From Desulfurobacteriaceae bacterium (GTDB lineage Bacteria; Aquificota; Aquificia; Desulfurobacteriales; Desulfurobacteriaceae): a stretch of DNA of 46,959 nucleotides. This document shows, piece after piece, positions 24,483-31,757 of this stretch. A model generated the notes under the pieces. It saw only the letters and a list, made by a program, of their open reading frames with translations. It was not told where the DNA came from and ran no database searches. The first letter of the stretch is position 1; each line of letters opens with the position of its first letter. The translations under genes were made by a program, and so were the position numbers. The stretch lies in contig JALTBO010000001.1 in the NCBI GenBank assembly GCA_027075275.1, positions 1 through 46,959 of the forward strand, given 5' to 3'.

Positions 24483-25548
24483 ACTTCCGAAACTCAGAAT
24501 TAAACACCTTGAACCTAAGTATCCCATCATTCAAGGTGGGATGGGAGCAAAAGTTTCCCTCCACAGGCTTGCCTCTGCAGTTGCCAACGCTGGAGGAATA
24601 GGTGTAATCTCTGCAGTTCTCCTTCACGAGAAGGACAGGTCAAAGCCTAAAAAGACAACCTGTAAAGGGATTGAGGTAGAAAAAGTTGGGCTTAAACCCT
24701 ACCACTACGCCCACGAGCTTGCAGAGGAGATAAGAAAGGCAAAAGAGCTTGCTCCCAACGGAATAATTGGCGTTAACATAATGTATGCCCTTACCCACTT
24801 CTACGAGCTTCTTATGACTGCCATAGATGCTGGGGCAGATCTGATAATTCAGGGAGCGGGCTTTGGGAAAGATGTTTTTAAAATCTGCAATACCTTTGAT
24901 ATGCCTTTAGTAGAAATAGTTGCGACACCTAAGGGGGCAAAGCTTTCAGAGAGGCTGGGAGCTGCCGCAGTGATAGTTGAAAGTGGAGACGCCGGCGGAC
25001 ACCTTGGAACGATGGATAACCTCTGGGATATCCTACCTTCAATAGTTGAAGCCGTTGATATTCCAGTTATAGCTGCAGGTGGAATTTTTGACGGTAAAGA
25101 CATGGCGAGAGCTTTTGAAATGGGGGCAAAGGGTGTTCAGATAGCTACCCGCTTCATAGCCACCTACGAGTGTGACGCTGCTCAGGAGTTCAAAGATTAC
25201 ATAATTAAGGCGAAACCGGAAGATTCCATCTACATAAAGAGCCCTGTAGGAATGCCTGCCCACGCCGTCAGGAATCCGTTTACAGAAAGGCTTGAAAGGG
25301 AAGGCAGAATCCCTCATAAGTGTCCCTTTAACTGTTTAAAAACCTGTTCGGGTGAGGATTCTATATACTGTATTGCAGACGTCCTTCTCAAGTCTGTTTC
25401 CGGAGATGTAGAGAGAGGTCTGGTCTTTTCCGGAAGCAACGTTGGAAGAGTTAACAGAATGTACAGCGTTAAGGAGCTCATAGATGAGCTCGTTAGGGAG
25501 TGTGAGGAAGAACTTGAGAGAAAAAACCTTAATTTTGGGGAGGAGTAG
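24475..25548 (+). CDS. Nitronate monooxygenase-like flavin oxidoreductase
   Basis: 357 residues from the ATG at 24475, which has AGAGGAG 4 nt upstream; a TTG just before it is less well spaced. It is a TIM-barrel FMN protein: PIIQGGMGAKVS at the N-terminus binds FMN, SGDAGGHLG carries the family's catalytic histidine, and IPVIAAGGIFDG and GAKGVQIATRFIATYE bind the FMN phosphate. The C-terminal region contains a cysteine group, HKCPFNCLKTCSGEDSIYC, seen in a subset of these proteins. Substrate may be nitronates or an enoyl-type compound (FabK is a relative), so the reaction is not assigned. Overlaps the DUF523 gene; CpoB-like gene starts immediately after its stop. Confidence 0.85.
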   Translation: MSRLPKLRIKHLEPKYPIIQGGMGAKVSLHRLASAVANAGGIGVISAVLLHEKDRSKPKKTTCKGIEVEKVGLKPYHYAHELAEEIRKAKELAPNGIIGVNIMYALTHFYELLMTAIDAGADLIIQGAGFGKDVFKICNTFDMPLVEIVATPKGAKLSERLGAAAVIVESGDAGGHLGTMDNLWDILPSIVEAVDIPVIAAGGIFDGKDMARAFEMGAKGVQIATRFIATYECDAAQEFKDYIIKAKPEDSIYIKSPVGMPAHAVRNPFTERLEREGRIPHKCPFNCLKTCSGEDSIYCIADVLLKSVSGDVERGLVFSGSNVGRVNRMYSVKELIDELVRECEEELERKNLNFGEE

Positions 25549-26241
25549 ATGAGAAAACTTATTGGAATAGCCCTTCTGTCACTTGCCTCTTTTAGCTGTG
25601 CAACTGTCCAGCAGCAAACAACGGATGTTTCCTCTTTAAAGGCTGAAGTTGAAGCCCTTAAGGCAGAGGTCTCTCAGAACGAGAAAAGAGTGAACGGCCT
25701 TGATGAGAGGGTCTCAAAGGTAGAAGACAGGGTCGCCACTAACGAACAGAACATTTACGACTTGAAGAAAGAAGTTGAACAGCTGAAAAGTGTTGTTTCT
25801 CAGGTTACAGTGGGAGCTCCCTCTACCCAGCAGAAACAGCAGGAGGTCCAGCCGGTTGTTCAGGCCGGTGCTAAAGACCTTTACCGTCAGGCCTTCAACG
25901 CCATGGAAGCTGGAGATTTTGATAAAGCAGAGCAGCTCTTTCAGCAGTTGGTTCAGCAGTATCCGGACAGCGACCTTGCAGACAACGCCCTCTACTGGAT
26001 AGGAGAGATATACTACTCCCACAACGACTACGAAACTGCAGCAAAGTACTTCCAGCAGGTAATAGATAAGTACCCTGATGGAAACAAAGTTCCTGCTGCT
26101 ATGCTCAAGCTTGCCCTCTGCTACAGGGGAATGGGAGATATGAACAAAGCTAAGCAGATACTACAGGAAGTTATTCAGAAATACCCGGGAACTCCTGAGG
26201 CAGGTATAGCTAAAGTAAAACTAATGGAGCTGGAGCAGTAG
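25549..26241 (+). CDS. cpoB: CpoB/YbgF-like Tol-Pal accessory protein (lipoprotein signal, coiled coil, TPR)
   Basis: 230 residues. The N-terminus is a lipoprotein-like signal ending LASFSC, with the acylated cysteine likely Cys17. Residues about 25-85 form a coiled coil rich in Val/Leu heptads (VSSLKAEVEALKAEVSQN, VEDRVATNEQNIYDLKK). Residues about 105-228 hold TPR-like repeats of the YbgF type: AFNAMEAGDFDKAEQLFQQL, ALYWIGEIYYSHNDYETAAK and MLKLALCYRGMGDMNKAKQI. CpoB coordinates outer-membrane constriction and peptidoglycan synthesis with Tol-Pal. The tol and pal genes are not in this window. Its start follows the previous stop with no gap. Confidence 0.85.
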   Translation: MRKLIGIALLSLASFSCATVQQQTTDVSSLKAEVEALKAEVSQNEKRVNGLDERVSKVEDRVATNEQNIYDLKKEVEQLKSVVSQVTVGAPSTQQKQQEVQPVVQAGAKDLYRQAFNAMEAGDFDKAEQLFQQLVQQYPDSDLADNALYWIGEIYYSHNDYETAAKYFQQVIDKYPDGNKVPAAMLKLALCYRGMGDMNKAKQILQEVIQKYPGTPEAGIAKVKLMELEQ

Positions 26242-26242
26242 A

Positions 26243-26626
26243 ATGGAGATTGACGAGAAAGGGATAAAAGGGCTTGCCTGTAGGGCTGCAGACCTGTGGC
26301 TTAACCTTGAGCTTGGAAGGTGCAGGCCCGACAGTAACTACCAGCAGGTTGTTGAGTTTTTAAAGCAGAGGTTTAAGGCAGATGAGATTAATCCTCTTCT
26401 CCTTACCCTTGGGCTCCTTGAGATGGCCCTCATAGAAGATGCGCTTAAAAACAGAAAATACCTTTCCGATGAGGAGAGGGAACAGGTTATCCACGATGTA
26501 GTAGAATCTCTTGCTGAGAACTTTCCGAAGATAGTTGATGAGATGATTCCGATTCTTGATCTGTTAGAGAGGAAAATAGGAGAGTTTAAGGAGCTCTCCA
26601 AAAAGTACCGTTCGGGAGGAGAGTAA
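26243..26626 (+). CDS. Hypothetical helical protein
   Basis: I do not recognise this 127-residue protein. It is soluble and predicted mostly helical, with acidic C-terminal helices (VESLAENFPKIVDEMIPIL, LLERKIGEFKELSKKYR). Two cysteines are present (in GLACRAAD and GRCRPDS). It starts 1 nt after the CpoB-like stop and ends directly at the start of the inositol-phosphate synthase gene, so the three are likely one transcript. No motif suggests an activity. Confidence 0.75.
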   Translation: MEIDEKGIKGLACRAADLWLNLELGRCRPDSNYQQVVEFLKQRFKADEINPLLLTLGLLEMALIEDALKNRKYLSDEEREQVIHDVVESLAENFPKIVDEMIPILDLLERKIGEFKELSKKYRSGGE

Positions 26627-27724
26627 ATGTCTAAGAAGGTAAAACTGGCCGTTGTGGGAGTAGGGAACTGTGCAAGCTCGCTGATACAGGGGATCTACTA
26701 CTACAGAAATAAGAGCGAGAAAGAGATAACCGGCCTTATGCACTACGACATTGGGGGTTATAAGCCCTGGGACATAGAAGTTGTTGCGGCTTTTGACATA
26801 GACGCCAGAAAGGTTGGAAAAGACGTTAGCAAAGCCATTTTTGAGAAGCCTAACTGTACGAAAGTTTTCTATCCTGATGTTCCAGAGATGGGTGTTGAAG
26901 TTCAGATGGGCCCCGTTATGGACGGTTTTGCAGAGCATATGCTTGAGTATCCTGAAGACCAGAGGTTTGTTCCTGCCGACAGGGAACCTGTTGACGTTGT
27001 TAAAGTGCTGAAGGAGAGCGGAGCTGAAGTTGTTGTCAACTACCTACCCGTTGGTTCCGAGGAGGCTACCCGCTACTACGCTCAGTGTGCATTAGAGGCG
27101 GGATGTGCTTTTGTTAACTGCATTCCTGTGTTTATAGCTTCAGATGAGGAGTGGGCGCAGAAGTTTAAAGAGAAAGGTCTTCCTATAGTTGGTGATGACA
27201 TAAAGTCTCAGGTTGGCGCAACTATAACCCACAGGGTTCTTGCAACCCTTATGGCAGATAGGGGTGTTCCAGTAGACAGAACCTACCAGCTTAATTTCGG
27301 TGGAAATACAGACTTCCTCAACATGCTTGAGAGGAGGAGGCTTAAAACTAAAAAGGTTTCAAAGACAGAGGCTGTCCGTTCCCTCATTCCTTACCCAATA
27401 GACGACAACAATATCCACATTGGCCCCAGTGACTACGTTCCCTGGCTGAAGGACAACAAAATTGCGTACATCAGGCTTGAAGGAAGGCTCTTTGGCGACG
27501 TTCCCATGTACATAGAGCTGAAACTTTCTGTTGAAGACTCTCCAAACAGTGCCGGTTCGGCTATAGATGCTATAAGATGTGCAAAACTTGCTATGGACAG
27601 AGGGATTTCAGGTCCTCTCTACTCAATTTCTTCCTACACTATGAAGCACCCACCTATTCAGTATCCCGACTGGAAAGCTAAAGAGCTGGTTGATAAGTTC
27701 ATATCTGGAGAGATTGAAAGGTAG
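26627..27724 (+). CDS. ino1: Inositol-phosphate synthase
   Basis: 365 residues, the short prokaryotic form. It converts glucose 6-phosphate to inositol phosphate using NAD. Visible family features: the NAD-binding loop [14 protein letters not shown] (about residues 9-22), [48 protein letters not shown] (conserved Lys) and the [12 protein letters not shown] segment. In thermophiles this enzyme supplies inositol for phospholipids or for the compatible solute di-myo-inositol phosphate, the role I would infer here; the downstream enzymes for that solute are not in the window. Last gene of the plus-strand unit starting at 20141, followed by a GC-rich hairpin. Confidence 0.93.
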   Translation: MSKKVKLAVVGVGNCASSLIQGIYYYRNKSEKEITGLMHYDIGGYKPWDIEVVAAFDIDARKVGKDVSKAIFEKPNCTKVFYPDVPEMGVEVQMGPVMDGFAEHMLEYPEDQRFVPADREPVDVVKVLKESGAEVVVNYLPVGSEEATRYYAQCALEAGCAFVNCIPVFIASDEEWAQKFKEKGLPIVGDDIKSQVGATITHRVLATLMADRGVPVDRTYQLNFGGNTDFLNMLERRRLKTKKVSKTEAVRSLIPYPIDDNNIHIGPSDYVPWLKDNKIAYIRLEGRLFGDVPMYIELKLSVEDSPNSAGSAIDAIRCAKLAMDRGISGPLYSISSYTMKHPPIQYPDWKAKELVDKFISGEIER

Positions 27725-27727
27725 TTC

Positions 27728-27748
27728 GGGGCTTCGCGCCCCCTTCTT
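27728..27748. terminator. GC-rich hairpin between convergent ino1 and panD
   Basis: GGGGC (27728-27732) and GCCCC (27738-27742) with a 5-nt loop, followed by CTTCTT. It lies between two convergent genes and could stop both transcripts, but the T-run is weak on each strand. Confidence 0.45.
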
Positions 27749-28127
27749 AAACTAAAAGTCCTCCCGACGTTTTGCTCACCTTAACAGGCCTGTTTTCCTC
27801 ATCTACCAGAACTACAGTTGGAGAGAACTCCTTTATCTCCTCCTCTGTAAGTTCACAGTAGCTTACAATTATTACCACATCTCCCTTCTGAACTTTCCTT
27901 GCAGCCGCTCCATTCAGACATATTTCTCCGCTTCCCGGCTCTCCCGGTATTACGTAGGTTGAGAATCTCTCTCCGTTTGTCACGTTGTATATGTCAACCT
28001 TCTCGTAGGGATAGATGTCTGCAAGTTTTAAGAGCTCACTGTCTATGGTTATGCTTCCTTCGTAGTTGAGGTCGGCACCGGTTACCGTAGCCCTGTGGAT
28101 CTTTGACTTGAACATTATCCTTCTCAT
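27747..28127 (-). CDS. panD: Aspartate 1-decarboxylase
   Basis: 126 residues from the ATG at 28127 (minus), which has AAAGGAG 7 nt upstream. With this start the self-cleavage site Gly24-Ser25 (YEGSITID) falls at exactly the numbering of the E. coli enzyme, and the N-terminus [20 protein letters not shown] is canonical. An upstream in-frame start at 28157 is rejected. The proenzyme cleaves itself to form a pyruvoyl group and makes beta-alanine from aspartate for pantothenate and coenzyme A. Other family residues: Lys9, Tyr22, Tyr58-like FSTYVIPG, and NGAAAR. Monocistronic and divergent from the MEMO1-family gene. Confidence 0.95.
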   Translation of the reverse strand: MRRIMFKSKIHRATVTGADLNYEGSITIDSELLKLADIYPYEKVDIYNVTNGERFSTYVIPGEPGSGEICLNGAAARKVQKGDVVIIVSYCELTEEEIKEFSPTVVLVDEENRPVKVSKTSGGLLV

Positions 28128-28157
28128 AAGACACTCCTTTAGGGGAGTTTGCACCAC

Positions 28158-28202
28158 TAAATATAGTTTGGCAGATTTGGTAAAGGAAGATAACTATATT
28201 TA
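28158..28202. promoter_or_regulatory. Divergent promoter region with an 11-bp inverted repeat
   Basis: TAAATATAGTT (28158-28168) and AACTATATTTA (28192-28202) are perfect inverted repeats separated by 23 bp, between panD (minus) and the MEMO1-family gene (plus). Each arm contains a TATATT -10-like element pointing toward its own gene, so the symmetry may simply be two back-to-back promoters; a shared operator is the alternative. Confidence 0.5.
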
Positions 28203-28236
28203 AGAATCGGAAAGATAAAGGTTAAAGGAGGGAGAG

Positions 28237-29040
28237 ATGGTAAGGTATCCGGCAGTAGCGGGTCAGTTCTACCCTGGAACGGCTGAGGAGCTCCGCCTCT
28301 ATTTAGACTCCTTCTGCAGGAGGGAGCTCCCCAAGGTAAAGGCAAAGGCCGTTATCGTTCCTCACGCAGGTTACATCTACTCGGGTAAAGTTGCTGGAGA
28401 GACTTACAGTAGAGTGGAGATACCGGCAGACTGCGTTGTTATGGGTCCAAACCATACAGGCCTTGGGAAACCTGCTTCCGTATTTCCTGAAGGTGTTTGG
28501 CTTACCCCTCTTGGAGAGGTTCCGGTAAACGGCGAAATTGTCTCTGAGCTTGTTGAACGCTACCCTTACGAGCCGGATCCAACTGCCCACATCTACGAGC
28601 ACTCTTTAGAAGTTCAGGTTCCGTTTCTGCAGCACTGTTCCGGCTACAGAGAAGACCTCTCTATCGTTCCGGTTGTCTTTCAGCACCTTCCCTACTCAGA
28701 CTGCGTGGCCGCAGGAGAGGCCCTTGCAGAAGTCCTGAAGGAGAGAGATTCGCTCATAGTAATCAGCACAGACTTTTCCCACTACGTTTCACAGCAGACG
28801 GCAGAGAAACTTGATTCCCTCGCAATAGATGCAATACTGAACCTTGACCCGGAGGAACTCTACAGAAGGGTTCACAGCTATAACATTTCAATGTGCGGTG
28901 TCATTCCGGCCACCGTTGGTATTGTTGCAGCGAAACTCCTCGGAGCAAAGGGAGCTGAGCTGGTTATGTACAGGACTTCCGGAGACGTAACGGGCGACTA
29001 CAGTCAGGTTGTAGGGTATGCAGGAATCATCATATATTAA
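28237..29040 (+). CDS. MEMO1-family protein (AmmeMemoRadiSam system protein B)
   Basis: 267 residues. Conserved segments are YPAVAGQFYPG at the N-terminus, VVPHAGYIYSG, VVMGPNHTG, HSLEVQVPFLQH, STDFSHY and the C-terminal DVTGDYSQVVGYAGI. These carry the histidines and cysteine of the nonheme-iron dioxygenase-like fold. In prokaryotes the gene often accompanies an AMMECR1 protein and a radical-SAM enzyme (AmmeMemoRadiSam), whose role is unclear; neither is visible within this window. It has its own promoter region and a strong ribosome site (GGAGGGAG). The activity is not assigned. Confidence 0.9.
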   Translation: MVRYPAVAGQFYPGTAEELRLYLDSFCRRELPKVKAKAVIVPHAGYIYSGKVAGETYSRVEIPADCVVMGPNHTGLGKPASVFPEGVWLTPLGEVPVNGEIVSELVERYPYEPDPTAHIYEHSLEVQVPFLQHCSGYREDLSIVPVVFQHLPYSDCVAAGEALAEVLKERDSLIVISTDFSHYVSQQTAEKLDSLAIDAILNLDPEELYRRVHSYNISMCGVIPATVGIVAAKLLGAKGAELVMYRTSGDVTGDYSQVVGYAGIIIY

Positions 29041-29074
29041 CTATGATACAATTCGCTCAAACTTTGAGAGGAGG
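29033..29074 (+). promoter_or_regulatory. Promoter and candidate ArsR operator before the trx operon
   Basis: A -10-like TATATT lies at 29033-29038 with TTGTAG 18 bp upstream (29009-29014), inside the end of the preceding gene. CTCAAA-C-TTTGAG at 29056-29068 is a perfect 6-1-6 palindrome directly before the ArsR-family gene and overlaps its ribosome-binding purines (29066-29074). ArsR regulators usually bind such palindromes in their own promoters, so autoregulation is inferred. Confidence 0.5.
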
Positions 29075-29079
29075 CATTT

Positions 29080-29367
29080 TTGGGGAAGGAGGAGCAGTTA
29101 GCCGAAATTTTTAAAGCCCTGTCACACCCTACCCGTGTGAAGATCGTTGAGTACCTTTCAGACGGTGAGAAGTGTGTGAAAGACATTTGGCAGGAGCTTG
29201 GTGTTCCTCAACCTACAGTATCTCAGCACATTAACATACTGAAGACTGCAGGTATCATTTCTTACAGAAAAGACGGTGTAAAAACCTGTTATAAGATAGA
29301 GAAGCCGATAGTTATTAAAATAATGCAACTTTTAAAAGAGGAGGTTGATAATGGCTCAAGAGATTAG
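29080..29367 (+). CDS. ArsR-family regulator, first gene of a thioredoxin operon
   Basis: 95 residues from a TTG start with GAGAGGAGG upstream. A winged helix-turn-helix fills the protein: FKALSHPTRVKIVEYL (helix 2 region), then the DNA-reading segment QPTVSQHINILKTAG and the wing YRKDGVKTCYKI. The metal motif of classical ArsR (ELCVCDL) is replaced by GEKCVKDI with only one cysteine, Cys32; a second cysteine, Cys70, is in the wing. This fits a thiol- or redox-sensing rather than a metal-sensing member, which is inference. It overlaps thioredoxin by 17 nt and is divergent from nothing, so its likely target is its own operon. Confidence 0.88.
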   Translation: MGKEEQLAEIFKALSHPTRVKIVEYLSDGEKCVKDIWQELGVPQPTVSQHINILKTAGIISYRKDGVKTCYKIEKPIVIKIMQLLKEEVDNGSRD

Positions 29368-29677
29368 AACTGTAGAGGAGTTTGAAAGGGAAGTTCTCCA
29401 GTCAGATATTCCCGTTCTAGTTGACTTCTGGGCACCCTGGTGTGGACCCTGCAGAATGCTCGCTCCAACAATTGAGGAGCTTGCAGAGGAATATGCCGGA
29501 AAAGTTAAAGTTGTTAAGGTAAACACAGATGAACTTCCAATGGTTGCAATGCAGTACGGTATCAGGGGAATTCCTACCGTTATGCTCTTTGTTAACGGAG
29601 ACGTTGCAGACGTAAAAGTTGGCCTTCAGCCAAAGGCTGTTTTTGAAAACATGATTCAACGTGTTATCGGGGAGTAA
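29351..29677 (+). CDS. trxA: Thioredoxin
   Basis: 108 residues, standard. The active site WCGPC is at residues 30-34 and the cis-proline in GIPTVMLF near residue 75. It reduces protein disulfides in the cytoplasm using electrons from thioredoxin reductase, which is the next gene. The start is the ATG at 29351 with GAGGAGG 6 nt upstream, inside the end of the ArsR gene; an in-frame TTG 6 nt earlier lacks spacing. The N-terminus DIPVLVDFWAPWCGPC is canonical. Confidence 0.95.
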   Translation: MAQEIRTVEEFEREVLQSDIPVLVDFWAPWCGPCRMLAPTIEELAEEYAGKVKVVKVNTDELPMVAMQYGIRGIPTVMLFVNGDVADVKVGLQPKAVFENMIQRVIGE

Positions 29678-29680
29678 TTG

Positions 29681-30604
29681 ATGGTAAAAGACGTTCTGAT
29701 AGTCGGAGCCGGTCCTGCAGGGCTGGCTGCCGCCATTTACTCTGGCCGTTCACAGCTTGATACTCTGGTTTTAGACCAGATGATGCCGGGCGGCCAGCTT
29801 CTCATAACGGAGATGATAGAGAACTACCCCGGTTTCTATGAGGGGATTACCGGTTTTGAGCTTTCTGAGAAGTTCCGCCAGCACGCTGAGAAGTTCGGAG
29901 CCAGAATAGAAAACGGTAAACCTGTTGAATCTGTTGATTTAGACGGAGAGATTTTCGTTGTTAAGGCAGCTGGAGAGGAGTTTAGAGGAAAGACCCTCAT
30001 CTGGGCTGCCGGTTCAACTCCAAGAAGACTGAACGTTCCAGGCGAGGCAGAGTTTGTAGGGAGAGGAGTTTCTTACTGTGCTGTCTGTGACGGTGCCTTC
30101 TTTAAAGATAGAACCGTTGCAGTGGTTGGCGGAGGAGACTCTGCCCTAGAAGAAGCCCTCTACTTGACGAAGTTTGCAAGTAAGGTTTACCTGATACACA
30201 GGCGGGATAAGTTTAGAGCTGTAAAAATTATTCAGGATAGAGTTAGGAGAAACGAGAAGATAGAGCCGGTTCTTAACAAAGTTGTCGTTTCCATTAACGG
30301 AAAAGATTTTGTTGAGTCTGTTACTCTAAAAGATACAGTCACAGGGGAAGAGAGCGTTCTTCCGGTAGACGGTGTTTTTATCTTTATCGGCAATGAACCC
30401 AATGTGGCTCCTGTTGCTCACCTTGTTGAGACAACAGAGCAAGGTTTTATAGTTACAGATGAGGAGATGAAGACGAAGACTCCCGGCCTCTTTGCCGCCG
30501 GAGATGTAAGATATAAGCCGTTAAAACAGGTTGTAACTGCAGCTTCCGATGGTGCCGTTGCTGCGATGTCTGCAACCAAATACCTTGAGGAGAAGGAAGG
30601 GTAA
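29681..30604 (+). CDS. trxB: Thioredoxin reductase
   Basis: 307 residues from the ATG at 29681 (GGGGAG 6 nt upstream). FAD-binding GAGPAG is at residues 9-14; GGQLLITEMIENYPGF is the TrxB flavin-site motif; the redox-active CAVC (in SYCAVCDGAFF) is intact; NAD(P)H-binding GGGDSALEEA follows and HRRDKFRA suggests NADPH use; the C-terminal GLFAAGDVRYK motif binds FAD. It reduces the adjacent thioredoxin. Electron donor preference cannot be fixed from sequence alone. Located between trxA and a TlpA-like gene, with 1-3 nt gaps. Confidence 0.95.
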   Translation: MVKDVLIVGAGPAGLAAAIYSGRSQLDTLVLDQMMPGGQLLITEMIENYPGFYEGITGFELSEKFRQHAEKFGARIENGKPVESVDLDGEIFVVKAAGEEFRGKTLIWAAGSTPRRLNVPGEAEFVGRGVSYCAVCDGAFFKDRTVAVVGGGDSALEEALYLTKFASKVYLIHRRDKFRAVKIIQDRVRRNEKIEPVLNKVVVSINGKDFVESVTLKDTVTGEESVLPVDGVFIFIGNEPNVAPVAHLVETTEQGFIVTDEEMKTKTPGLFAAGDVRYKPLKQVVTAASDGAVAAMSATKYLEEKEG

Positions 30605-30605
30605 G

Positions 30606-31172
30606 ATGAGAAAGCTTCTAACCGCCACTCTTGTTTTTTCACTTTTGGCCTTTTCCGGCTGTCAGAAGGAGTCTACAAATGTAAAGCCTGTTGAAAAGAG
30701 CACTGTGAGCTCCAAAAAGGCTGAAAATCAGGGTGTTAAAGCTTACGATTTTACTTTCACAGACGTAAACGGTAAGGTTCACCACCTTTCTGACTTTAAG
30801 GGAAAGGTTGTTGTTGTTCAATTTTTTGGAACCTACTGTCCTCCCTGTAGGGCAGAGATGCCCATTCTTGACGGAATCTACAAAGACTACAAAGGGAAGG
30901 TTATTGTTATCGGCCTGTCTGTTGACTACGCGGGAGCTCCCCCCCAAAAGCTAAAGCCCTTCGTTGAACAGATGGGAGTCAGCTACCTTGTTGGGCCTTC
31001 AACTGAAAAGGCCTGGGATGAGTATGCGGGAAGGATTACAGGCCTTGATTCAATTCCTCAGACCTTCATAATAGATAAAAAAGGCTTTATCCGCTACTAC
31101 GAAGTGGGGTTTGCCCCCTCCTATGAAGGGCTTTTCAGGAAGGCTATAGATCAGCTCCTCAAAGAGGGGTAA
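30606..31172 (+). CDS. TlpA/ResA-like thiol-disulfide oxidoreductase lipoprotein
   Basis: 188 residues from the ATG at 30606, 1 nt after the trxB stop. The N-terminus is a lipoprotein signal (lysines, hydrophobic stretch, then AFSGC with Cys19 as the likely lipidated residue), so the protein faces outside the inner membrane. The thioredoxin-like domain has GKVVVVQFFGTYCPPCRAEMP, with the CPPC active site, and IPQTFIIDKKGFI with the cis-proline. Proteins of this kind reduce disulfides in exported proteins such as cytochromes c. Upstream starts inside trxB are rejected because they would destroy the signal peptide. TAATG overlap with engB. Confidence 0.9.
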   Translation: MRKLLTATLVFSLLAFSGCQKESTNVKPVEKSTVSSKKAENQGVKAYDFTFTDVNGKVHHLSDFKGKVVVVQFFGTYCPPCRAEMPILDGIYKDYKGKVIVIGLSVDYAGAPPQKLKPFVEQMGVSYLVGPSTEKAWDEYAGRITGLDSIPQTFIIDKKGFIRYYEVGFAPSYEGLFRKAIDQLLKEG

Positions 31173-31756
31173 TGAAGATAAAGAAGGTTAAACTCTACAG
31201 GACTGTCTACAGGCCTGAAGATCTTCCCCAGACTCCCTACAACGAGGTGGCCTTTGTTGGCCGTTCAAACGTGGGGAAGTCTTCTCTGCTTAATACTCTA
31301 GTTAACAACTTTAAACTTGCAAAAGTGAGCTCAGAACCGGGGAAGACCCGTTCTGTTAACTTCTACCTCGTTAACAACCGTTTCTTTTTGGTTGATCTTC
31401 CCGGTTACGGTTTTGCCAAGGTTCCGTTTGAGGAGCAGAAAAGGTGGAGGGAACTGATAGAGGGATACCTGAAAGAGAGGGATAGGCTTAAAGGGGTATT
31501 TCTTCTTGTAGATTCACGGGTCGGACCTACCGAAAAAGACGTTCAGATGAAAGATTGGCTTGACTTTTACGGAATTCCTTACGTTGTTGTTGCAACAAAA
31601 GTTGATAAGCTGAAGAAGAGAGAGAGAGCGAAGTTGGAGGAGAAGATAAGAGAGGCATTTAAAGACTCGTCGGTTAAAGTGATACCTTTTTCCTCAAAAA
31701 CCCGGGAAGGTAGAGACCAGCTCCTTAGAGAGATAAGGAACTTCGTAGAGTCCTGA
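31172..31756 (+). CDS. engB: Ribosome biogenesis GTP-binding protein EngB (YihA/YsxC)
   Basis: 194 residues, the usual size. G-motifs are visible: G1 GRSNVGKSS (30-38), G2 threonine region SSEPGKTRSVNFY, G3 DLPGYG, G4 TKVDK and G5-like SSKTREG. The protein is an essential GTPase needed for assembly of the large ribosomal subunit. It overlaps the TlpA-like gene by TAATG and is followed by recN after 1 nt. Confidence 0.95.
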   Translation: MKIKKVKLYRTVYRPEDLPQTPYNEVAFVGRSNVGKSSLLNTLVNNFKLAKVSSEPGKTRSVNFYLVNNRFFLVDLPGYGFAKVPFEEQKRWRELIEGYLKERDRLKGVFLLVDSRVGPTEKDVQMKDWLDFYGIPYVVVATKVDKLKKRERAKLEEKIREAFKDSSVKVIPFSSKTREGRDQLLREIRNFVES

Positions 31757-31757
31757 T

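Noticed and set aside
28128-28157. PanD start at 28157 (minus)
   Set aside because: The 10 extra residues have no homology and the ATG at 28127 puts the Gly-Ser cleavage site at the canonical position 24-25.
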